A stretch of DNA of 11,786 nucleotides from JBFLVQ01 sp040758525 (lineage in GTDB: Bacteria; Acidobacteriota; Blastocatellia; Chloracidobacteriales; JADJPF01): positions 1 to 11,786 of the forward strand of contig JBFLVQ010000261.1 in assembly GCA_040758525.1 (NCBI GenBank), read 5' to 3'. A program made the position numbers and the translations under genes. Shown here in pieces: positions 6,962 through 11,786 of this stretch (positions are counted from its first letter, which is position 1; each line of letters starts with the position of its first letter). The notes beneath the pieces were generated by a model, which did no database searches, had not been told where the DNA came from, and saw nothing but the letters and a program-made list of their open reading frames with translations.

Positions 6962-9274
6962 CTAACCTATCACTTCAAAATAGGTTGACATAGCTGTCCA
7001 GCTACCCACTGGTAGATTGCGAAGTTTTGCAAGCAATAACTTCAAATCCTCCTCACTCAATATTTGTGCTGGAACTTTAGGATCTATTGACATCCAATCT
7101 AAGTCTAATGGCTTATCTGTAATTATTGCTGTTAAGTGTTCTCGGCCTGATCTGCTCGTTAGTGAAAATGAGTCATAAGGCGAGCCTTCTTGTGGTAAAT
7201 AGATTCGACCTGGCTGCAGATACAAGTTTGGCGCATAATGTGATGGACATAAGCAATAGATCTCTCCATCTGGCTCTTCAGCTAATAAAAGTAGATGCCC
7301 TTCACGCTCTACTTCCATTACTAAACAGATTCTCTCACCCAAATGATATCTATATTCAACTCCATCTTGAGGAGCACCCATTCCTCGCACTCTCTTGATA
7401 TTTCGCTGCACTCTATCAGCCGCAACGGGCCATATTTGATCTGTAAATCCAGCGATCAAGCGTAGCTCTGATAATCCTTGATCCATTCGAATTAACTTTG
7501 CCATCTTCTTAGTTAATGAAGTAATTACATTATCTTGAATACCTCTTATTCCCCTAGTGACAACCCGTGGTTTTGTCGATTCAACCATTTCGGTATCTTT
7601 ACACTCAATACCAGCACGTTTTAGCGATTGTAAAACTTTTGGTAACCATTCCATTGGCTGATAATCATTCACTTCTACAGCTTGCCAGCCCTCAAGCCAA
7701 TATTTGAGCTGATTAAGTACACTCATCTTCTCAATTATCAATGGCAAGCAAGCTACTCCATATTTCCAGGCTATTTGCAACTCCTCTTTTACTATTCTGG
7801 AGCGCATGGAAGCATTTGAACACATAAGCATCAGCAACTTAGCATTCTTAATGGTCTGCTCTACTTCTGCACTATGATTATTTGCATTAACTTCACCACT
7901 AGAACTATCCAGGTTTCTGTTGTGATCCATCCATACTCGTACTTCATTAGCTTCTAATTGCTCTACAATCCTTCTTACTCGATCACGATTCTCTATAGAG
8001 TAACTAATAAAGACATCGCTTTTTGATATCTTCAGTGCGGCCTTGAGTTGTTCAGCCAACTCCATAGCTGTCTGTTGACGATTTTGCGGTTCTTTCTCTA
8101 GTGCCCGCATCACAACAGCAGATAGCACAGCAGGAAAACCTGGACATAGTTCGGTAAGTGGTTTAGGAGTTTCTAACATATGCTTGACAATGATTTGCCG
8201 CCATCCAGAGGCATCAAATGGCAATTGATCGGAAAAAAGTCGATAAAGAATAACTCCTAATGAGTAGATATCAGAACGATGATCGATCTCCCCACTATCT
8301 TTAGCCTGTTCCGGTGACATATAGTGAACTGTGCCAATAACTGCCCCTTCCTTAGTTAATCGCTCTTTGGTATTGCTCAGTTTAGCAATGCCAAAATCCA
8401 AAACACGCGCACGCTCTTTTCCATCTAGCCAATCTACCATAACGTTATCTGGTTTCAGGTCGCGATGTATAATTCCTTTATTATGCGCGGCACTCATGGC
8501 TATACAAACTTGCTCGATCAGATCAACAATACGTTCTGTTGTTAACTTCTCCTCTTGTTTAACCAACTGCGCTAATGAAACTCCATTTACATACTCCATA
8601 ACAATATAGGCGAGCCCTTCTTTAGTCTGTCCAAAATCGTAGACCGGTACTATATTAGGGTGATTGATGCGTGCAGCCGCGATGGCTTCTCGCTTAAATC
8701 TCTCAAATAGATCGGGCTCTTCCAATAGCGATGGTGAAATAACCTTAACTGCTACACGCTTATCAATAGAGATATGGTGGGTTCGATATATTTTTCCCAT
8801 TCCACCACCGCCAATTAAAGACTCTAATTTGTATTTTCCATCTAGCAGAACACCTATTAATGGATCGAGCATCTGACTCTTACTATGCTCAATGGAGATT
8901 AATCGACCTGCATCATCCATACAGAATGTTGCTGAATTATCATATTCTCTTCCACAAGCTGGACAGCGCTTCATAAATTGCTCCTTTTTGGTTTGGCTGT
9001 GGATCTGCTTGGCGAGGAAAAATAGCTGCCCTCCAATAGAATTGAGACTCTCCGCTTGATCAGCAGAAAACATCTGTGTAGGAATCTTAATAGCAGGTTT
9101 ACTAAGAAAATTGTTATGCTCAGCTTGTTCATTTACTGCTACTAAAGATTCTACTTCGCTTCGTAAAGCTTCATCATCTGCGCAAGCTTGATCAATAAAA
9201 GCCTTTCGATCCGCAGTCTCAAGTTCTAATGCAGCCGCTACCAGATTATCAATTTGCTGCCAGCGTTCATGCAT
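6962..9274 (-). CDS. Ser/Thr protein kinase fused to a TIR domain and a DUF4384-like domain (770 aa)
   Basis: Domains in order. Residues 1-65 are the helical opening (HERWQQIDNLVAAALEL ... EVESLV) common before sigma-linked Acidobacteria-type kinases. Residues 101-125 are a mini zinc ribbon, CPACGREY...FC, with only three Cys. Residues 148-415 are a PknB-type kinase: Gly loop IGGGGMG (154-160), Lys177, Glu196, HRD at 270-272 with Lys274 and Asn277, DFG at 293-295, and GTVHYMSPEQ. All catalytic residues are present. Residues 419-535 are a TIR domain: DVFISYS opening, VWMDHNR, LLMLMCSNASM, then VKEEL, where Glu498 sits where NADase TIRs keep their catalytic Glu. Residues 638-725 are DUF4384-like: YHLGERICLVMEV, GHLLLLAEEPDGEI, and a CPSHYAPN...LPQEG stretch. 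No membrane segment was found. The start codon overlaps the sigma gene by 8 bp and has a strong AGGAGG (9283-9288). Likely roles are phosphorylating the sigma factor and acting as a TIR sensor or effector; both are inference. Confidence 0.93.
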   Translation of the reverse strand: MHERWQQIDNLVAAALELETADRKAFIDQACADDEALRSEVESLVAVNEQAEHNNFLSKPAIKIPTQMFSADQAESLNSIGGQLFFLAKQIHSQTKKEQFMKRCPACGREYDNSATFCMDDAGRLISIEHSKSQMLDPLIGVLLDGKYKLESLIGGGGMGKIYRTHHISIDKRVAVKVISPSLLEEPDLFERFKREAIAAARINHPNIVPVYDFGQTKEGLAYIVMEYVNGVSLAQLVKQEEKLTTERIVDLIEQVCIAMSAAHNKGIIHRDLKPDNVMVDWLDGKERARVLDFGIAKLSNTKERLTKEGAVIGTVHYMSPEQAKDSGEIDHRSDIYSLGVILYRLFSDQLPFDASGWRQIIVKHMLETPKPLTELCPGFPAVLSAVVMRALEKEPQNRQQTAMELAEQLKAALKISKSDVFISYSIENRDRVRRIVEQLEANEVRVWMDHNRNLDSSSGEVNANNHSAEVEQTIKNAKLLMLMCSNASMRSRIVKEELQIAWKYGVACLPLIIEKMSVLNQLKYWLEGWQAVEVNDYQPMEWLPKVLQSLKRAGIECKDTEMVESTKPRVVTRGIRGIQDNVITSLTKKMAKLIRMDQGLSELRLIAGFTDQIWPVAADRVQRNIKRVRGMGAPQDGVEYRYHLGERICLVMEVEREGHLLLLAEEPDGEIYCLCPSHYAPNLYLQPGRIYLPQEGSPYDSFSLTSRSGREHLTAIITDKPLDLDWMSIDPKVPAQILSEEDLKLLLAKLRNLPVGSWTAMSTYFEVIG
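6964..6986. repeat. Inverted repeat ending at the kinase-TIR stop codon
   Basis: AACCTAT (6964-6970) and ATAGGTT (6980-6986) form a 7-bp stem with a 9-nt loop. The stem ends in the first base of the kinase-TIR stop codon and lies 14 nt upstream of the TPR start at 6949. In mRNA it would sit just before the ribosome site of the TPR gene. Confidence 0.45.
7454..7483. repeat. Intragenic inverted repeat, 7-16-7
   Basis: GATCAAG (7454-7460) and CTTGATC (7477-7483) are complementary around a 16-nt loop, in the region of the kinase-TIR gene just before its DUF4384-like domain. This is the weakest of the 30-nt-span group and could be chance. Confidence 0.35.
8366..8395. repeat. Intragenic inverted repeat, 12-6-12 with one mismatch
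   Basis: TTTGGTATTGCT (8366-8377) and AGCAATGCCAAA (8384-8395) pair at 11 of 12 positions around CAGTTT. The mismatch is T8371 with G8390. It lies in the activation-segment coding region of the kinase-TIR gene. Span 30 nt. Confidence 0.7.
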
Positions 9275-9845
9275 TACCCTTTCCTCCTAGTTCACGTAGC
9301 AACCATCCTCTTGCCCTTCCCCATTCCCGTTTTACAGTAATCTCACTAATTTGTAAGACCTCAGCGATCTCTTTCATGGTCATTCCTCCAAAAAATCGCA
9401 TCTCAATAATCTGGCTCTTTCTGGGGTCAAAAGTAGCCAACTTCGACAATACCTCATCAAGTTCCAATAGATTTATTTCTTGCTTTGGCAAGACTAGCAT
9501 AGCCTCATCCAATTGCACGTTATGGTGATGGTGGCGGAAGCGATCGATCAGAATTCTGCGCATAATAGTTGCACAGACAGCTAAAAAATGGACGCGATTT
9601 TTAAAATCAACATCCTTACTATTATTCAATCTCAAATAGACTTCATTAACCAAAGCAGTGGCTTGCAGAGTATGACCAGCAGATTGACGGGCAAATTGAT
9701 ACTGTGCTAAACGATATAATTCTTTGTATACCAGTGGTATCAAACGATCTAAGGCATCTCTATCTCCACTACGCCACTTGTCAAGCAATTGAGTAATATT
9801 TTCTTGATTGCGTGGTTGGTTAAGATAATTCTGTTGGGATTCCAT
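9267..9845 (-). CDS. ECF RNA polymerase sigma factor, ECF43/TIGR02999-like (192 aa)
   Basis: Directs RNA polymerase to a dedicated promoter set. Region 2 spans about residues 15-107: WRSGDRDALDRLIPLVYKEL, then GHTLQATALVNEVYLRL, then FLAVCATIMRRILIDRFRHH. Region 4 spans about 128-187 and has a clear helix-turn-helix (MTMKEIAEVLQISEITVKREWGRARGWL). The GHTLQATALVNEVYLRL signature is typical of TIGR02999/ECF43 sigmas. There the acidic DAED motif of region 2.2, which contacts the polymerase beta' subunit, is replaced by neutral residues. These sigmas are commonly encoded beside Ser/Thr kinases. In Vibrio parahaemolyticus EcfP, activity depends on threonine phosphorylation by PknT (from memory of published work). 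Here Thr63 (codon 9657-9659) sits inside that motif. No anti-sigma gene is seen. Start: ATG at 9845 with AGGAGA at 9852-9857. It is the first gene of the operon and overlaps the kinase gene by 8 bp. Confidence 0.95.
   Translation of the reverse strand: MESQQNYLNQPRNQENITQLLDKWRSGDRDALDRLIPLVYKELYRLAQYQFARQSAGHTLQATALVNEVYLRLNNSKDVDFKNRVHFLAVCATIMRRILIDRFRHHHHNVQLDEAMLVLPKQEINLLELDEVLSKLATFDPRKSQIIEMRFFGGMTMKEIAEVLQISEITVKREWGRARGWLLRELGGKGNA
9283..9288 (-). promoter_or_regulatory. Strong ribosome binding site for the kinase-TIR gene
   Basis: AGGAGG on the minus strand lies 8 nt before the ATG at 9274 and inside the 3' end of the sigma gene. It confirms the start that overlaps the sigma stop (ATGCATGA, 9267-9274) and suggests coupled but strong translation. 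Confidence 0.8.
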
Positions 9846-10040
9846 ACTACATCTCCTATAAATTAAAGTCTCTCCGTCTACATCTATCTAATCGTATGGT
9901 CTGCCTTAAACGTATCAACCGAGAGAAAATTTTTGAATTTTTCCTGACATAAACAAAAACTAGCTGTTTATAGAAAGATTGACTTATCGATCAACACTAC
10001 CATCGTATAGTTACAGTAGTATGTTTAACCATTAGTGTTA
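9846..10040 (-). promoter_or_regulatory. 195-bp intergenic region, probable operon promoter region
   Basis: This is the only sizeable gap before the sigma operon. Two sigma70-like candidates can be read on the minus strand. One is TTGATC (9989-9994), 16 nt, TATAAA (9967-9972). The other is TTGATA (9913-9918), 16 nt, TACGAT (9891-9896). Both match the consensus only in part. The operon may instead use an ECF-type promoter recognised by its own sigma, which cannot be told from one site. A 7-bp inverted repeat (9993-9999 with 10033-10039) sits just after the upstream kinase stop. It has no T-tract, so no terminator is called, and read-through from the upstream kinase remains possible. An AGGAGA ribosome site at 9852-9857 serves the sigma gene. 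Confidence 0.4.
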
Positions 10041-11786
10041 CTATTCATTGACCTTAAAATTGCCTATTGGTAACCCAAGATCATGAGCAAATAGTGCCAG
10101 TAAGGCAGTAATAAAGGTAATAGCAGCAAACACTATTAACGCGGTGACGATCAGGTTGAAGGAGTACCTGAGTTTAAGCTTTCTTGCTGCCGTATCTAAT
10201 AAAGCTAACTTATCAAAGTAATAATCTTTCTGATCAGGCAATTCTGTATGAATATGTTTTGCTTTGAAATAGAGGAGGGCACTGGCAATTGCCAGCAAGG
10301 AGTGTCCTAAACATATCGCTAAAGGACATAGATAGATGGGTGCTAATGTAAATATTAGACCGAACCCTTGCTTGAGGAGCAGTGAGAGAGTAGCACCATT
10401 ACTCCAATAAAACCACCATATCATTATTTCTGCCATTAATATGGCCATTATTGCTTGCATATAATCATAGAAGAGAAAATTTGATACAATGGTTGATAGA
10501 TACTCAGTCAAGGCTTTTGAGCGCTTTAACGCTTTATCACCTGACTGGTCTTCTAACATAACAACAGGAGTATAGAAGAAATGGTGTGAAAGGATTGTAG
10601 ACCTGGGGAGTCTAAGCTTAACAAGATTGGCTATTATATCTAACCCGCTGATAATTGATGTTAATAATAATGAGCTTGCCTTTCTCATTAAGGAAGTTAT
10701 TAACATGCCAACCTTTATCTGGCTATCTTCTTTATCAAGTAGTTGATTAACAACCAACAAACCGAAGGCTCGGTTGATAGTATTGGCAAATAGCAAGATC
10801 GGTAATGAAAAAATTACCAACCATTTGTTAAGCATCAACAGCAATATTGTAATAAATATCGCTGGGCTATAAATAAGTATTGCGACCGCTATCAGTTCTA
10901 TACGATGTTGTCGGTGAATAATCTCTGCCTGGTTCAATAAAGGCATCTCACCCTCAACAGCTAATCTTAAAGCCTGCGCAAATGATATCGCAGTGCTAGG
11001 ACGCGCAACTGGGTGCTTTGATAAAGCCGACATAACTATTTCAACGATATTGTTGGGAATATTTGGACATATTTGTTTGAGAGAAGGTGGTTGTGATTCA
11101 ATATGGTTCTCTAGTAGCGTAAAAGTACTGCCGCTAAAGGGGGTTTTCCCCGCCAGCATCTGGTATACGATTACTCCAATACTGTAAATATCGGTCTTAG
11201 TATCTAGTTCTCTACCAGCACACTGTTCTGGTGACATATAAAGTGGTGTCCCTAACAGTACCTCACTATGTGTCAATTTTCCCATTAAAGTGCTAGAGCC
11301 ATAGTTGACTGAGGTGGTAAGGTTACTGTTCTGCTCAGTATTCTTATGATAAAAATACTCATGCTCAATTAAAGGTCTATTGTCTTGCCAATGGGTAGAG
11401 GAATGATTTAACTCTAATAAGGGATTTTGAGTAATAGTAGGAAAGGCAATTATTTTATTCTCACTCTCAGATCCATTTTTGCCATTATAAGAAACTAACG
11501 AGTCAAGTAATTTAGCTAATCCAAAATCTAATACTTTAACATTATATCCACCTCTTCTGTTTGGCTGCAGCCAGATATTTGCTGGCTTCAAGTCGCGATG
11601 AATTATTCCTTTACTATGAGCCTCTGAGACTGCCAGACATATCTGCTCGGTTATATCAGCAACCAATCTGAATGGTAGTCTCCCTCTATCCTGAATGAGT
11701 TTGCCAAGTGTAAAACCATCCAGGTATTCCATTACCAAATATGCCATCTGCTGAGAATTAATTTCTACAAAATCGAAATCGGTTAC
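10041..11786 (-). CDS. Membrane-anchored Ser/Thr protein kinase, 5' end beyond the right edge
   Basis: The frame is open to the right edge, with 13 codons before the first Met at 11747. The Gly loop, catalytic Lys and helix C therefore lie outside the window, and that Met is internal. Numbering from it, the kinase part has HRD (50-52), Lys54, Asn57, DFG (74-76), GTPLYMSPEQ (166-175) and TDIYSIGVIVYQMLAGKTPF. DFG to SPE is about 100 residues, against a usual 20-35, because of a Ser/Asn-rich insert at about 81-160. After residue 280 come roughly five hydrophobic segments (about 283-306, 309-333, 429-447, 462-492, 530-555). They surround a soluble stretch, HHFFYTPVVMLEDQS followed by ALKRSKAL, a pattern seen in several bacterial membrane families. 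The protein is an inner-membrane kinase with a cytoplasmic catalytic domain. It lies 195 bp upstream of the sigma gene on the same strand, so it may feed the sigma pathway, but it is probably a separate transcription unit. Confidence 0.9.
   Translation of the reverse strand, partial: VTDFDFVEINSQQMAYLVMEYLDGFTLGKLIQDRGRLPFRLVADITEQICLAVSEAHSKGIIHRDLKPANIWLQPNRRGGYNVKVLDFGLAKLLDSLVSYNGKNGSESENKIIAFPTITQNPLLELNHSSTHWQDNRPLIEHEYFYHKNTEQNSNLTTSVNYGSSTLMGKLTHSEVLLGTPLYMSPEQCAGRELDTKTDIYSIGVIVYQMLAGKTPFSGSTFTLLENHIESQPPSLKQICPNIPNNIVEIVMSALSKHPVARPSTAISFAQALRLAVEGEMPLLNQAEIIHRQHRIELIAVAILIYSPAIFITILLLMLNKWLVIFSLPILLFANTINRAFGLLVVNQLLDKEDSQIKVGMLITSLMRKASSLLLTSIISGLDIIANLVKLRLPRSTILSHHFFYTPVVMLEDQSGDKALKRSKALTEYLSTIVSNFLFYDYMQAIMAILMAEIMIWWFYWSNGATLSLLLKQGFGLIFTLAPIYLCPLAICLGHSLLAIASALLYFKAKHIHTELPDQKDYYFDKLALLDTAARKLKLRYSFNLIVTALIVFAAITFITALLALFAHDLGLPIGNFKVNE

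Noticed and set aside
9847..9852. Minimal ATG-TAG start-stop frame between the ribosome site and the sigma ATG
   Set aside because: It directly abuts the AGGAGA with no spacer, so initiation there is unlikely. The ATG at 9845 has proper spacing.
9993..10039. Inverted repeat AACACTA / TAGTGTT as a terminator for the membrane kinase gene
   Set aside because: The loop is 33 nt, the stem is only 7 bp and AT-rich, and no T-tract follows.
11745..11747. ATG at 11747 as the true start of the membrane kinase
   Set aside because: It lies inside the kinase fold (the LVMEYL strand), and the frame stays open to the window edge, so the start is outside the window.
1..11786. tRNA, rRNA, CRISPR array, insertion sequence, integrase or phage genes
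   Set aside because: No cloverleaf, rRNA-like stretch, regularly spaced direct repeats, transposase or integrase motifs were seen on either strand.

Overview
All genes in this window lie on the minus strand, so the window is read from right to left. Base composition is moderately AT-rich (below 50% GC by eye). The best guess for the host is a low-GC member of the Acidobacteriota, possibly Blastocatellia-like. This rests on three things: an ECF43-type (TIGR02999-like) sigma factor next to a PknB-type kinase, the kinase's opening 'HERWQQI...' module, and its CPxCGxxY...FC mini zinc ribbon. The assignment is inference. No sequence comparison was run.

Layout in transcription order. (1) 11786 to 10041: 3' part of a membrane-anchored Ser/Thr kinase whose N-terminus lies beyond the right edge. 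(2) 10040 to 9846: 195 bp intergenic region, the only plausible promoter region in the window. (3) 9845 to 9267: ECF sigma factor. (4) 9274 to 6962: Ser/Thr kinase fused to a TIR domain and a DUF4384-like domain. (5) 6949 to 3929: large TPR scaffold. (6) 3897 to 2338: CHAT (caspase/separase-like) cysteine peptidase with its His/Cys dyad intact. (7) 2331 to 217: second TPR scaffold. (8) 220 to the left edge: start of a further gene whose N-terminal domain is homologous to that of gene 7.

Genes 3 to 8 look like one operon. The junctions are an 8-bp overlap, then gaps of 12, 31 and 6 bp, then a 4-bp ATGA overlap. The two TPR proteins are paralogues over most of the shorter one. Genes 7 and 8 share a different, short N-terminal domain. 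The cluster therefore seems built by duplicating and re-heading one scaffold around a peptidase and a TIR enzyme.

Working model (inference): a phosphorylation-controlled sigma factor drives the operon. The kinase-TIR-DUF4384 protein and the TPR scaffolds sense a signal and assemble. TIR (possibly NAD-cleaving) and CHAT (proteolysis) are the candidate effectors. This is the parts list of a conflict or programmed-cell-death pathway, in an arrangement I do not recognise as a named defence system. A separate oddity is a set of intragenic inverted repeats, unrelated in sequence, that all span exactly 30 nt.
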